Origin: Streptomyces sp. NBC_01445
GTDB lineage: Bacteria; Actinomycetota; Actinomycetes; Streptomycetales; Streptomycetaceae
Direction: 5' to 3'
Assembly: GCF_035918235.1 (NCBI RefSeq)
Contig: NZ_CP109485.1
Span: 558,001 to 622,000, forward strand
DNA length: 64,000 nucleotides
Positions within the stretch are counted from its first letter, which is position 1; the number at the start of each line of letters is the position of its first letter. Below the pieces are notes generated by a model. It ran no database searches. It saw only the letters and a program-made list of their open reading frames with translations, and was not told where the DNA came from. Made by a program: the position numbers and the translations under genes. Below are positions 1 to 8,807 of the stretch, one piece after another.

Positions 1-549
1 ACGTTCGCCCGGGTGGACGGCTGGGGTCCGTGGCTGGGCGACGAGGGCAGTGGATCGTGGATCGGGCGTGCCGGACTGCGAGCTGTCTTGAGGGCACACG
101 ACGGCCGAGGGCCGGCGACTGTCCTGCAGGAATCCGCCGCGCAGCTGCACGGCCCGCTCGACGGGCTCCCCGGCGCGCTGGACCAGGGCGGCAACACCGC
201 CAGAGCAACGGCGGCTTTCGCGCCGATCGTCGCGAAGGCGGCCTCCGCCGGTGACGAGGTGTCCATCGGCATCCTGCGCGAGGCCGCGACCGCCTGGGGA
301 GAGACCGTCGTCGCCGTGGCCCGCCGGATCGGTGGCACGTCGCCCCTGCGCGTGGCCGTGACCGGAGGACTCGTCCACCTGGGAGACGCGCTGCTGTCCG
401 AGTTCGACGCCTTCCTGGCCGGGTCCGGGTACGAACTGCCGCGCGTGCAGCCCTCCGGGGGATCTCTCGACGGTGCTCGGCTGCTCGCCTCCCGACGGGA
501 CGCGCCCCAGGAGCCCTTCGTAGTCAGGGCTGGGCCGACCCCCTCCTGA
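1..549 (+). CDS. BadF/BadG-type ATPase, probable N-acetylglucosamine kinase (5' end cut off)
   Basis: Only the C-terminal 182 residues are in the window; the frame is open to base 1, so the gene starts upstream. The visible part opens with the DGWGPWLGDEGSGSWIG segment typical of N-acetylglucosamine kinase and other BadF/BcrA-family (ASKHA fold) sugar kinases. It later shows VAVTGGLVHLGDALL, equivalent to the adenosine-contacting 'GGV' loop of the family. It is predicted to phosphorylate a hexosamine or similar sugar in the cytoplasm. The next genes on the same strand are a sugar-porter transporter and a sulfatase, so the kinase may act on a sugar released from a sulfated substrate. Family assignment is fairly sure; substrate is inferred. 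Confidence 0.75.
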   Translation, partial: TFARVDGWGPWLGDEGSGSWIGRAGLRAVLRAHDGRGPATVLQESAAQLHGPLDGLPGALDQGGNTARATAAFAPIVAKAASAGDEVSIGILREAATAWGETVVAVARRIGGTSPLRVAVTGGLVHLGDALLSEFDAFLAGSGYELPRVQPSGGSLDGARLLASRRDAPQEPFVVRAGPTPS

Positions 550-755
550 CGCTTCGCGCCACCCGGGACCGCCGGAGCCCAACAGGCGGTGCTGCCAAGC
601 AAGCAGGGCAGAAGCACCATCCGAATCACCTGCAACGTCCCGGACGACCTCGTCCGGTGTGCGCCCCACCGTCGCGGCGAAGCATGCCGCCGCGCACGCC
701 CTCGCCCCCGCCTCTCCATGTGTTCCGTCAACCCCACAGGACAGAAAGGCACGTC

Positions 756-2204
756 GTGCGACTCTCTCTGCGCTCGTCCGAGCCAGGCTCACGCCCGAAC
801 AGAGCGTCCCGCATGATCGTCGGCAGCGCTGCTGCCGTCGGCGTCATCTACGGCTACGACGTCGGCGCCAGCGCAGGCGCGCTGTTGTTCCTCCCCGGCG
901 ATTTCGGTCTCACCACTGCACAGGCCGCGTCCTTCGTCACGATCCTTGGCATGGGCCAGCTGATCGGTGCCCTGCTCGCGGGGCGGCTGATCAACGCGAT
1001 CGGCCGCCGGGGCGGAATGCTGGTGGTCACGGCCGCCTTCGGAATCTTCGCCCTCACCTGCGCGCTGGCACCGAACCTGCCCGTTCTCGACGCATCGAGA
1101 CTGCTGCTGGGCGTCGCCATCGGGATATCCACCGTCGCCGCACCGGTCTACGTCGCGGAATGCTCGCCGAGCACGAACCGCGGCGGCCTGGTCGTGATCT
1201 ACCAGCTCGCCAACTGCATCGGCATCATGCTGGCCTACGCCGCCGCATATCTCCTGGCTCCCACCGAGTCCTGGCGATGGATCCTGGGCGTGGCCGCGAT
1301 TCCCGCCGTCGGCGTCTTCTGGGTGCTGTGCACCCGGATGGACACCCCGCGCTGGTACGTGATGAAGGGTCGGCACCAGCACGCGGAAGAAGCCCTGCGC
1401 AAGCTGGACCCGAGTGCCGACACCGCCCGCGCTCTCGCCGAACTCCAGGCGACCCTCGACACGCAGACGACAGGCCCCCGCCGCCGTGGCGAGTCGCTGC
1501 GCGTCCTCGTACGCCGGCCCTACCTGCGGGCCCTCGTCTTCCTGGTGGGTCTGGGCGCCATCATGAAGCTGACCGGCATCAACGCACTGGTCTACTACAA
1601 GCCCCTGATCCTGCAGTCCATGGGCTTCAGCGGATACACCTCACTGTTGCTGATTCCCGCGGGCATTCAGGTGGTCACGGCGATCGCCACCACCTTCTCG
1701 GCCCTCAAGGTCGACCGCATCGGGCGCCGGCCTCTGATGCTGACCGGACTCACAGTCATGGCGGTCGCCCACGGGCTCATCGCTCTCACGTACTTCACCG
1801 GTGTGCGGACCACCTCGATGCAGGTACTGGCGATTCTCGGATTCATGCTCTTCCAGGCCGGATTCGGGCTGGGACTGGGCGCGTTGATCTGGGTATACGC
1901 GTCGGAGAGCCTCCCCGGTCCCCTGCGCGCGGCGGGTGCGTCGATCACTCTGACCGTCGACTTCGGCATCAATCTCTTCATCGCGCAGTTCTTCCTCACG
2001 ATTCTCGACGCGGTAGGCGGAGAATTCGTCTTCCTCGGATTCGTGGTCATCACCCTCGCCTCGTGGGTCTTCATGTGGAAGCTCGCTCCGGAGACCAAGG
2101 GACGGTCACTCGACCGCATCAAGGACTACTGGGAGAACGGCGGAAAGTGGCCGGAGACCACCGCCGTCAAGGACGCCACCACCAAGCAGCCCGAAACCAT
2201 CTGA
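756..2204 (+). CDS. MFS transporter, sugar porter family
   Basis: A 482-residue, twelve-helix major facilitator protein of the sugar porter family. It shows the G-R-[KR] loop after TM2 (GRLINAIGRRGG), the PVYVAECSP motif after TM4, the PESP-like loop seen here as MDTPRWYVMKGR, a long central cytoplasmic loop, and LKVDRIGRRPLM in the second half. It ends with the family signature PETKGRSLDRI. The frame is open further upstream, but the GTG at 756 is preceded by GAAAGG at good spacing and places TM1 near the N-terminus; upstream residues are proline/arginine-rich and look non-coding. It lies 34 bp before the sulfatase and is probably co-transcribed, suggesting uptake of a sulfated sugar or sugar-like compound by proton symport. 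Confidence 0.85.
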   Translation: MRLSLRSSEPGSRPNRASRMIVGSAAAVGVIYGYDVGASAGALLFLPGDFGLTTAQAASFVTILGMGQLIGALLAGRLINAIGRRGGMLVVTAAFGIFALTCALAPNLPVLDASRLLLGVAIGISTVAAPVYVAECSPSTNRGGLVVIYQLANCIGIMLAYAAAYLLAPTESWRWILGVAAIPAVGVFWVLCTRMDTPRWYVMKGRHQHAEEALRKLDPSADTARALAELQATLDTQTTGPRRRGESLRVLVRRPYLRALVFLVGLGAIMKLTGINALVYYKPLILQSMGFSGYTSLLLIPAGIQVVTAIATTFSALKVDRIGRRPLMLTGLTVMAVAHGLIALTYFTGVRTTSMQVLAILGFMLFQAGFGLGLGALIWVYASESLPGPLRAAGASITLTVDFGINLFIAQFFLTILDAVGGEFVFLGFVVITLASWVFMWKLAPETKGRSLDRIKDYWENGGKWPETTAVKDATTKQPETI

Positions 2205-2238
2205 CCCCCGCGACGAGCACCTGAAAGAGACAGCGAAG

Positions 2239-2286
2239 ATGACCGAGAAGATGACTGAAAAGACGACCGAGAAGATGGCTGAGAAG
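2239..2286 (+). repeat. 12-bp tandem repeat (4 copies) encoding (M/T)(T/A)EK
   Basis: The first 48 bases of the sulfatase gene are four 12-bp units of the form ATGACCGAGAAG with a few substitutions, giving MTEK-MTEK-TTEK-MAEK. Three units begin with an in-frame ATG (2239, 2251, 2275), so the exact start is ambiguous and unit gain or loss would keep the frame. The purine-rich unit GAGAAG can itself serve as a weak ribosome site for the following ATG. Confidence 0.85.
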
Positions 2287-3777
2287 CCCAATATCCTCTT
2301 CCTGATGACCGATCAGCATCGGATCGACACCCTCGGCTGCTACGGGAACGACATCGTTCGCACCCCGAATCTCGACCGGATCGCCGGCGACGGCGCGCGG
2401 CTCGACCGCTGTTACACCCCGACGGCCATCTGCACACCGGCCCGCGCCAGCCTGCTCACCGGCCTGCACCCGTTCCGGCACCAGCTGTTGGCCAACTACG
2501 AGTGGAACAGCGGTGGCCGCGAGGAACTTCCGGACGGTCTGCCCATCCTGTCGCGGGAACTCAGGTCGGCCGGCTACAACGTCGGGCATGTGGGCAAGTG
2601 GCACGTCGGACGCGACCGGGGGCCGGAATACTACGGGCACGACGCCGAACATCTTCCCGGCGCCGTCAACGGCACGAACCTTCCGGGCTACCTCAACTGG
2701 CTCGACCGCACGGGCCAGGTGAAGCCCCAGGTCCAGGACGCCGCCCACGGTGTCCTCCCCGACGGGTCACCGGGCCATCTCATCGCGGGCCGCCTCGACC
2801 AGCCGACCGAGGCGTCGTTCGAGCAGTTCCTGACCGATCGGGCGCTTGACACGTTGCGCGGCTATGTCTCCGACCACCAGGACAGCGGAAAACCGTTCTA
2901 CCTCGCGTGCCAGTACTTCGGTCCACACCTTCCCTACCTGGTTCCGGACAAGTACTACGACATGTACGACCCCGCCGACGTCATCCTCCCCGCGTCGATG
3001 GCGGAGACCTTCGCCGGCAAACCCGAGGTTCAGGAGCGGTACAACGAGTACTGGTCCGCCGACCATTTCAGTGCCGACGAGTGGCGCAAGTTGATCGCCG
3101 TGTACTGGGGTTACGTCACGATGATCGACGACCAGATCGGCAGGCTGCTCGACGTCCTGGACGATGCCGGGCTCTATGCGAGCACGGCGATCATGTTCAC
3201 AGCCGACCACGGCGAATTCACCGGTGCCCACCGTCTCAACGACAAGGGACCCGCGATGTACGAGGACATCTACCGGATTCCCGGCCTCATACGCATACCG
3301 GGGGCCCAACCGACCGCGGTCGGGCAGTTCACCTCACTCATCGACTTCACCGCCACGATCCGCGACCTCGCGGGCATCACACCCGACATACCGGGAGACG
3401 GCCAGAGCTTGCTCCCGCTGGTGCACGGCGAAGAGCCGACGGATTGGCGTCGGCACATCCTCGCCGAGTTCCACGGCCATCACTTCCCCTACCCGCAGCG
3501 GATGATCCGCACCGATCGCTACAAGCTGGTCTGGAACCCGGAGAGCGTCAACGAGCTGTACGACCTCGAAGAAGACCCTCACGAGTTGCTCAACGTCTAC
3601 CCGTCCCCGAATTACCGTTCCGTGCGGCGGGAGCTGAGCCAATCGCTGTACACGGAACTCCGCGAACGCGGGGACATGTTCTACCGGTGGATGCACTTCA
3701 TGGCTGATCTCGACCGGACCGACCGAGACCCCGCCGACACAGGCGCACAGCCCCAGCGCCGCCCCGTGGTGTCATAG
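2239..3777 (+). CDS. Type I sulfatase (arylsulfatase family), cytoplasmic
   Basis: A 512-residue member of the alkaline phosphatase superfamily. The metal-binding start NILFLMTDQH is at residues 18-27. The sulfatase signature CTPARASLLTG has Cys65, the position converted to formylglycine by an FGE-type enzyme. GKWHVG, and the C-terminal metal-site motif TADHGEF near residue 317, are also present. No signal peptide is visible, so the enzyme should act on a substrate imported by the sugar-porter transporter encoded 34 bp upstream. The extended N-terminus is a tandem repeat; starts at 2251 or 2275 are equally possible. Substrate cannot be read from sequence: choline-sulfatase and sugar-sulfatase relatives share these motifs. 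The sugar kinase and transporter upstream favour a sulfated sugar. Confidence 0.88.
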   Translation: MTEKMTEKTTEKMAEKPNILFLMTDQHRIDTLGCYGNDIVRTPNLDRIAGDGARLDRCYTPTAICTPARASLLTGLHPFRHQLLANYEWNSGGREELPDGLPILSRELRSAGYNVGHVGKWHVGRDRGPEYYGHDAEHLPGAVNGTNLPGYLNWLDRTGQVKPQVQDAAHGVLPDGSPGHLIAGRLDQPTEASFEQFLTDRALDTLRGYVSDHQDSGKPFYLACQYFGPHLPYLVPDKYYDMYDPADVILPASMAETFAGKPEVQERYNEYWSADHFSADEWRKLIAVYWGYVTMIDDQIGRLLDVLDDAGLYASTAIMFTADHGEFTGAHRLNDKGPAMYEDIYRIPGLIRIPGAQPTAVGQFTSLIDFTATIRDLAGITPDIPGDGQSLLPLVHGEEPTDWRRHILAEFHGHHFPYPQRMIRTDRYKLVWNPESVNELYDLEEDPHELLNVYPSPNYRSVRRELSQSLYTELRERGDMFYRWMHFMADLDRTDRDPADTGAQPQRRPVVS

Positions 3778-3989
3778 CCGAGCACGTTGGCGGTCACTGC
3801 GTCCCGTCCGAGATCCGCTGAGCCCGGTCGCTGGTTCCGACAATGCCCGGCAAGGCCGCCGGAATGGCACTGCCGTTGTGTGGCTGCCCCGGCGAGTCGG
3901 CTTCCAGCGGCCGCACCCGCAGCACCCGAACATCGCTCAGCTGAAGGAAACCTCAGCGACCGCCCCGTCGGCAGTCCACAACGATCGAG

Positions 3990-4649
3990 TCAATTACCTG
4001 GAGAAAGGGACGTAGGCCTGCGCAGCAGCCACTGCCCGAACGTCCGACGCGGGGGCCGCACCACCACGCGGCCGTGGGCCTTCTGACCAGCCAACTCCAC
4101 TCGCAGAGTGACCGGCGTATCAGGATTCGTCGGCGTGTGACGGTACTTGACCCTGCTGTGCACCAGCTGCAGAGCATCAATATCGACCACGATGCCCGGC
4201 CTCGTGACCAGCGTCAGGGTCTTCCCCGTCATACCCACGTCGATCCGCAAGGTGTCGTGCGTGATCACGGCGTCAGTGAAGTCGAGCATCACCTCGCAGT
4301 ACGTCACCGCGAGCTCGAGCCTCCGCGGCACCACCCAGCGCCCCACGCGCTCGACGGCGCCGCTGTGGACCTGTTCGATCCGAACTACGTCCTTGACCTC
4401 TGCTCCAGTCCCGCCGGCCGTAGCCGATGCGGGCGGCAGGTCGGCGGTGACCGCGGCCAGTTCGCTCAAGGTCCGCGCCGACAGGGCGACTTCCAGGCGC
4501 TCGTCCAACTCGTCCGCGGTCAGCAGGCCGTCCCCCGCCGCGATACGCAGCACATCCACCACCCGGTCCCGGTCCGCGTGAGAGGCCCGCAGCTCGGGCG
4601 GCGAGCCGGGGCCGGAGCGCTTCCCGGTGGGCGAAATCTCTCCCGACAT
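3990..4649 (-). CDS. DUF1707 SHOCT-like domain protein
   Basis: 219 residues. The N-terminal part (about residues 20-72) is a DUF1707 domain, with RASHADRDRVVDVLRIAAG followed by LTADELDERLEVALSARTLSELAAVTADLP. The remainder is a beta-rich region with VTYCEVMLDFTDAVI and a closing RVVVRPP segment, resembling the LiaF/cell-wall-active antibiotic response fold often found behind DUF1707. No membrane helix is present, so the protein is probably cytoplasmic or membrane-peripheral. It is transcribed towards the sulfatase and stands alone. The role of this family is not established; a part in envelope stress sensing is only a suggestion. Confidence 0.75.
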   Translation of the reverse strand: MSGEISPTGKRSGPGSPPELRASHADRDRVVDVLRIAAGDGLLTADELDERLEVALSARTLSELAAVTADLPPASATAGGTGAEVKDVVRIEQVHSGAVERVGRWVVPRRLELAVTYCEVMLDFTDAVITHDTLRIDVGMTGKTLTLVTRPGIVVDIDALQLVHSRVKYRHTPTNPDTPVTLRVELAGQKAHGRVVVRPPRRTFGQWLLRRPTSLSPGN

Positions 4650-4999
4650 GCTTCCGTCCTGGTCCTGTCGAACGTCTCCGCGCGACGCGGGCTGCGGCGC
4701 AATCAGAAGACTAACGCTATATCGCGACAGGGTCTCGGCTAGGCCTCATCACGGGTGAGGATGGTCAGCGCCATTCCACGGCACGCGACACCCATCATGC
4801 CGAGGCCCGGTCGCGACAACAACCGTATCCCCGGGGCCAGTTCATACCGTTCCCCGGGGCCTCCGCTTCCTCCCGAAATCCATGAGCCCAGCGCAGGCTG
4901 ATCGCTGGGCCGGCTCCCGCGGGGCGCCTGACCACACCGTTTTCCAGGCCACGGCACCCCCGGGCCGTAATCGGTTGGATGGGCACCTCTCGGCCTGGC
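4650..4999. other. Intergenic stretch without a convincing gene
   Basis: About 350 bp between the DUF1707 gene and the TetR gene. A minus-strand frame at 4739-4957 reads RYELAPGIRLLSRPGLGMM and closes with LTILTRDEA, faintly like a small peptide-recognition or chaperone-type domain, but it has no good start or ribosome site and I could not assign it. CCCCGGGGCC occurs twice near 4830-4860. Confidence 0.3.
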
Positions 5000-5570
5000 T
5001 CAGGTCCACCACGCGGGAGCGCAGGCCAGGGCGGCGTCAACGAGGTCGCCCTTGGCGACAGCATCGTCGGCCATCCACGCCCGGATGGCGCCGGCGAAGC
5101 CATGGGCCACGAACTGGGCGATCACCTCGCGGTTCGCCCCCGGGAGCGCCGGATGCGCGCGGCGGTCCATGAAGGCCATGGCATCGTGCGCGAAGTGGCT
5201 CACCAGCGCCTTGTAGACGCCGCGGTCCGCCGGATCTCCGAGCGACTGCTCGCCCACCCCCGCGAAGCGCTCCACGTGGTCGACCACCTCATCGACAGCC
5301 GTCCGAACCCTCCGCTCGGCCGAGAGGCCACCCTGGGCGTGCCGGCGCTCTTCGAGTTCGCGCCCGCGGTCCAGATCGGCATCGAGCACCTGGATCAACA
5401 GCTCCAGAGGGCTGCTGGAGTGCTTGTAGAAGGTGGCCCTGGTCACGCCGGCCCGGTCGGCCAGCTCGGCGACCGCGACGCACCCGAGGGGACGCAGGCG
5501 CTCGACGGCTGGCAGCCGGCCGTCGGATTCCCCCCCACGGAGAGCACCCAGACCCCAGCCAAATATTCAT
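5000..5570 (-). CDS. TetR-family transcriptional regulator, apparent frameshift near its N-terminus
   Basis: The clear part is a TetR helix-turn-helix, VAVAELADRAGVTRATFYKH, followed by a ligand domain ending DDAVAKGDLVDAALACAPAWW. Read in that frame there is no ATG: the frame opens just after a TGA at 5567-5569 and offers only CTG (5551) or an internal GTG (5446) that would cut the HTH. An ATG at 5570 lies in another frame. Dropping one G from the run of seven at 5530-5536 joins that ATG to the HTH frame. Either the run is miscalled, or the gene is a fresh frameshift mutant, or CTG is used. It is divergent from the SDR gene at 5665, and the shared 95-bp gap carries a dyad, so local repression of that SDR is likely. 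Confidence 0.65.
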
Positions 5571-5577
5571 GGGCAAG

Positions 5578-5589
5578 TCTATTTTTAGA
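5578..5589. promoter_or_regulatory. Dyad TCTA-N4-TAGA between tetR and SDR gene
   Basis: The AT-rich gap between the divergent TetR and SDR genes contains TCTATTTTTAGA, a 4-bp-arm dyad, flanked by direct repeats of GTCTA about 16 bp apart. It is a candidate operator for the adjacent TetR regulator; the arms are short, so this rests mainly on location. Confidence 0.4.
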
Positions 5590-5664
5590 TGAGTCTACGT
5601 TTTGCGCTACAGTGGAATCGGCCCCGGAGGTCAGTTCCGGAAGGCCGGTCCCGAAGGAGACACC

Positions 5665-6483
5665 ATGAGCAAGGTCTGGTTCATCACCGGTACGTCCCGC
5701 GGCCTCGGCCGCTCGTTCGCCGAGTCGGCCCTGGAGCGCGGGGACAGGGTTGCCGCGACCGCCAGGAACGTGGCGTCGCTGGACGATCTGGTCACCAAGT
5801 ACGGCGACGACGCGGTTCTGCCCCTGGCTCTCGACGTGACAGACAAGGCAGGCGTCGCCACCGCGGTGGCCGTCGCGCACGAGAAGTTCGGCCGCCTCGA
5901 CGTGGTCGTCAACAACGCCGGCTACGGCCTGTTCGGCATGATCGAGGAGGTCACCGAACAGCAGCTGCGCGACCAGATGGAGACGAACCTCTTCGGCGCG
6001 TTCTGGGTCACCCAGGCCGTACTGCCGATCATGCGCGCCCAGGGCAGCGGCCACATCGTGCAGATTTCGTCCGTCGGCGGCGTCGCCGCCTTCCCTTCTC
6101 TCGGCGGATACCATGCCTCCAAGTGGGCCCTCGAGGGATTCAGCGAAGCTCTCGCCCAGGAGGTCGCCGGCGCGGGGATCAAGGTCACCGTGGTCGAGCC
6201 GGGCGGCTTCAGCACCGACTGGGCCGGCTCCTCCGGCGTACACGCAGACCCGAACCCCGCCTATGACCAGGTCCGCGAGGCCATCGGGGCCCGCCTCGGC
6301 GACGCCCGGTACGCCGAGGCTTCCGACGCCGGGGCCGCATTGCTTCGGATCGTCGACGCGGAGAACCCGCCGCTGCGGGTGCTGTTCGGCACCGAGCCGA
6401 TCGAGATCCTCGAGCCCATTTACGCCCAGCGTCTGCAGACGTGGGCCGACTGGCAAGACGTGTCCCGGATCGCGCAGGGCTGA
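5665..6483 (+). CDS. Short-chain dehydrogenase/reductase (classical SDR)
   Basis: 272 residues. The NAD(P)-binding motif TGTSRGLG is near residues 8-15, NNAG near 80, and the catalytic Ser in QISSVGG is followed by the YHASK active-site motif. The N-terminal Arg after the glycine motif and the ARN segment at the end of beta-2 suggest NADP(H). Start ATG at 5665 follows GAAGGAG at ideal distance. The gene is divergent from a TetR gene and 145 bp before a second SDR on the same strand. Related actinobacterial enzymes are annotated generically as oxidoreductases; substrate is unknown. Confidence 0.88.
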   Translation: MSKVWFITGTSRGLGRSFAESALERGDRVAATARNVASLDDLVTKYGDDAVLPLALDVTDKAGVATAVAVAHEKFGRLDVVVNNAGYGLFGMIEEVTEQQLRDQMETNLFGAFWVTQAVLPIMRAQGSGHIVQISSVGGVAAFPSLGGYHASKWALEGFSEALAQEVAGAGIKVTVVEPGGFSTDWAGSSGVHADPNPAYDQVREAIGARLGDARYAEASDAGAALLRIVDAENPPLRVLFGTEPIEILEPIYAQRLQTWADWQDVSRIAQG

Positions 6484-6628
6484 GCGGGCGCGCCGCGCTG
6501 CGTCACGTACGACGCCCAGCCCGGCGCCGTTTCAGTTGGCTACGAACAACATCCACCACACGCACACCCGAGGCTCCGGCCACGCACCGCACGCCCCTCG
6601 GTTCCCTCACCTGCAGGAGACACCCCCC

Positions 6629-7585
6629 ATGACCGCACCGCAGACGCCCCGCACCTTCGGGGCCACCACTACCGCCGCCGAGATCCTCGACGGCGTCGAC
6701 CTGCACGGCCGCCGGGCCGTCGTGACCGGAGCCAGTTCCGGAATCGGCGTGGAGACGGTCCGGGCGCTCGCCGCGGCGGGTGCCGACGTCACGCTGGCCG
6801 TGCGGAACACCGACGCGGGCGCGCGCGTGACCGAGCGTCTGGAAGCCGAACTACCCTCCGGCTCGGGGAAGTTGACCGTGGGACGGCTCGACCTCGCCGA
6901 CCGCTCGACGGTCACAAAGTTCGTATCGGCCTGGGACGGCCCGCTGCACATCCTCGTGAACAACGCCGGACTGATGGCCCCGCCGGAGCTCGCCCGCACC
7001 CCTGAAGGGCGCGAGATGCAGTTCGGCGTCAACCACCTGGGGCACTTCGCCCTCGCTGTCGGACTCCACCCGGCGCTGGCGGCGGCCGGCGGAGCCCGGG
7101 TCGTCTCGGTGAGTTCCATCGGCCATCTCTTCTCGCCGGTGGTCTTCGACGACCTGGACTACCGTTTCCGCCCTTACGACCCGTGGACCTCCTACGGGCA
7201 GTCGAAGACGGCCAACGCCCTGTTCGCCGCCGGCGCCGCCGAGCGCTGGGCCGACGACGGCATCACCGCCAACGCGCTGATGCCGGGCAACATCGCCGAC
7301 ACGTCACTGGCCCGGCACATGGACATGCAGCAGGTGGCCGACTTCATCGCCTCGGGCGAACTCGCCCTGCCGCCGGGCAAGACGGTGGAGCAGGGCGCCG
7401 CGACCTCGGTCCTGATGGCCGCCTCTCCGACAGTGGAGGGCATCACCGGCCGCTACTTCGAGGACTGCGCGGAGGCGAAGCCGGTAACTCAGCGGGCCGG
7501 CACCGTCGCGGGTGTCGCGCCGTACGCACTCGACCCCGACAACGCGGCTCGCCTGTGGGCGGTGTCCGAGGCTTTCGTCCGCTAG
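6629..7585 (+). CDS. SDR-family oxidoreductase (retinol dehydrogenase/protochlorophyllide reductase-like)
   Basis: 318 residues. The cofactor motif TGASSGIG lies near residue 35, the NNAG motif around 110, and the catalytic SYGQSK motif later on, as in the RDH/light-dependent protochlorophyllide reductase-like SDR subgroup that actinomycetes carry in many copies. Start ATG at 6629 follows GGAGA; the open frame upstream overlaps the previous gene and is not coding. It sits between the upstream SDR and a TetR regulator at 7789 on the same strand. Function is probably reduction or oxidation of a small xenobiotic or lipid; substrate unknown. Confidence 0.85.
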   Translation: MTAPQTPRTFGATTTAAEILDGVDLHGRRAVVTGASSGIGVETVRALAAAGADVTLAVRNTDAGARVTERLEAELPSGSGKLTVGRLDLADRSTVTKFVSAWDGPLHILVNNAGLMAPPELARTPEGREMQFGVNHLGHFALAVGLHPALAAAGGARVVSVSSIGHLFSPVVFDDLDYRFRPYDPWTSYGQSKTANALFAAGAAERWADDGITANALMPGNIADTSLARHMDMQQVADFIASGELALPPGKTVEQGAATSVLMAASPTVEGITGRYFEDCAEAKPVTQRAGTVAGVAPYALDPDNAARLWAVSEAFVR

Positions 7586-7719
7586 CGCTCCACGCTGCCC
7601 GCCACGACCACGCCACGAGCAATGGGCCGCCCTGCTGCGCCGTCACGCTTGCCTCCGCCCCCGTGCGGTCCCGGAGACCGAACAGAAAGAGTCAGAGAGC
7701 ACGCCGCCACCCTGAAGCA

Positions 7720-7731
7720 TGGATGCATCCA
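7720..7731. promoter_or_regulatory. Perfect 12-bp palindrome TGGATGCATCCA upstream of tetR
   Basis: TGGATGCATCCA is a perfect palindrome 58 bp before the TetR start. The core GATGCAT recurs right at the start codon (7784-7790). The surrounding AT-rich stretch (AAACATATATT) looks like a promoter region. A likely autoregulatory operator for the TetR protein encoded at 7789. Confidence 0.5.
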
Positions 7732-7788
7732 AACATATATTCGTCCACGAACAGCCATAGAATGGAGCCAGGAAGAGAAAGAGGATGC

Positions 7789-8361
7789 ATGAACCTGCGG
7801 GAGCGCAAGAAACTGGCGACCTGGCGCGCCATCCGGACCGCTGCGTTGCAGCTGTTCGAAGAGCAGGGCTACGAGACCACGACCGTCGAGCAGATCGTGG
7901 CCGCGGCGAATGTCTCGCGCGCCACCTTCTTCAACTACTTCGCCGGCAAGGAAGCCGTGGTCTTCGACCAGGACTCCGAGGAGCGGGGCGCCTGGCAGAC
8001 CCTCATGGACGACCGGCCCGCGGACGAGCCGCTGTGGGAATCGCTGACCGCAATCCTGACCGGGTTCCTCGAAAGCCTGCGCGACCGCATGCCCCTGCAG
8101 CGCCGCCTGAAGGCCCAGTCACCGGCCCTCGCTCAGTCGGGCCAGAACTTCGGCGAGGCGTTCTTCACCGAACTGAGGAAGTGGGTGTCATCCCGTGCCA
8201 CCCCCGCCGACGAGCTCACCGCGACCCTGCAGGTGAACCTCGCACTGGCCGCCGCCATTACCGCCTACGACACCTGGCCCGATGACGAGCCCTTCGACGG
8301 GTTCCTGCAACGCCTCGAGCAGTGCCTCCGCGAGGGGCGGCCTGTCGTGGCCACCGGCTGA
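7789..8361 (+). CDS. TetR-family transcriptional regulator
   Basis: 190 residues. The N-terminal HTH runs through RTAALQLFEEQGYETTTVEQI and VAAANVSRATFFNYFAGKE, a textbook TetR DNA-binding domain with the FFNYF variant common in MftR/AcrR-like proteins. The C-terminal domain is helical with no recognisable ligand motif. Start ATG 7789 follows AAAGAGG; a second ATG at 7785 is out of frame. It lies 204 bp behind the SDR gene and has its own AT-rich upstream region with a palindrome, so autoregulation and control of the upstream SDR are plausible. Confidence 0.88.
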   Translation: MNLRERKKLATWRAIRTAALQLFEEQGYETTTVEQIVAAANVSRATFFNYFAGKEAVVFDQDSEERGAWQTLMDDRPADEPLWESLTAILTGFLESLRDRMPLQRRLKAQSPALAQSGQNFGEAFFTELRKWVSSRATPADELTATLQVNLALAAAITAYDTWPDDEPFDGFLQRLEQCLREGRPVVATG

Positions 8362-8807
8362 AGGTCCCGCCGGGGCCACGACGGCGTCCAGCGCGGTGGC
8401 TGCTTGCAGAACCGGCGCCAGCCTCAGCAGCGGGAACGCCGTCGCCGGGACTTGCGAGTGCTCGCGCATGTGGCAGCTGTAGCGGAACGCGCCGAGCGCG
8501 TGGAGAAGGCCCGGTGTACGAAGGCAGCCGGTCATGGTCATCGCGCTGACCGATGGAGCGCGATGGCAACCAGGCACAAACCCAAGTCCCCAAGTTGCGG
8601 AACGACTTCGGGCCCCGCACCACGCCGCCGTGGGCCGAATTGGCGGAAGGGCTGATTGCCCAGCACCGGGCGCCACTGGCCTACAGCGACGACCTGGCAC
8701 CCGGCGACTGGGATGTGGCCGTGCACCACATGCTCAACCCATCCCGCGGCGACCTCGACGACAAGCACGGTGACGCCGCCTCTCCACCTTGCCCTCTCGG
8801 AGCATGC
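8362..8807. other. No confident gene; one unrecognised reading frame
   Basis: A plus-strand frame from 8553 reads plausibly at first (TPPWAELAEGLIAQHRAPL, DWDVAVHHMLNPSRGDLDD) but then runs antisense into the VOC gene, has no good ribosome site and matches no family I know. It may be the tail of a lost gene. Otherwise nothing is evident. Confidence 0.3.

Noticed and set aside
4828..4861. CCCCGGGGCC direct repeats as a regulatory site
   Set aside because: Simple GC palindromes are frequent at this base composition and no promoter is adjacent.
5530..5536. Programmed frameshifting at the G7 run
   Set aside because: No downstream pseudoknot or upstream stimulator was seen, and an unrelated gene shows the same 7-to-6 pattern; sequencing slip or mutation is simpler.
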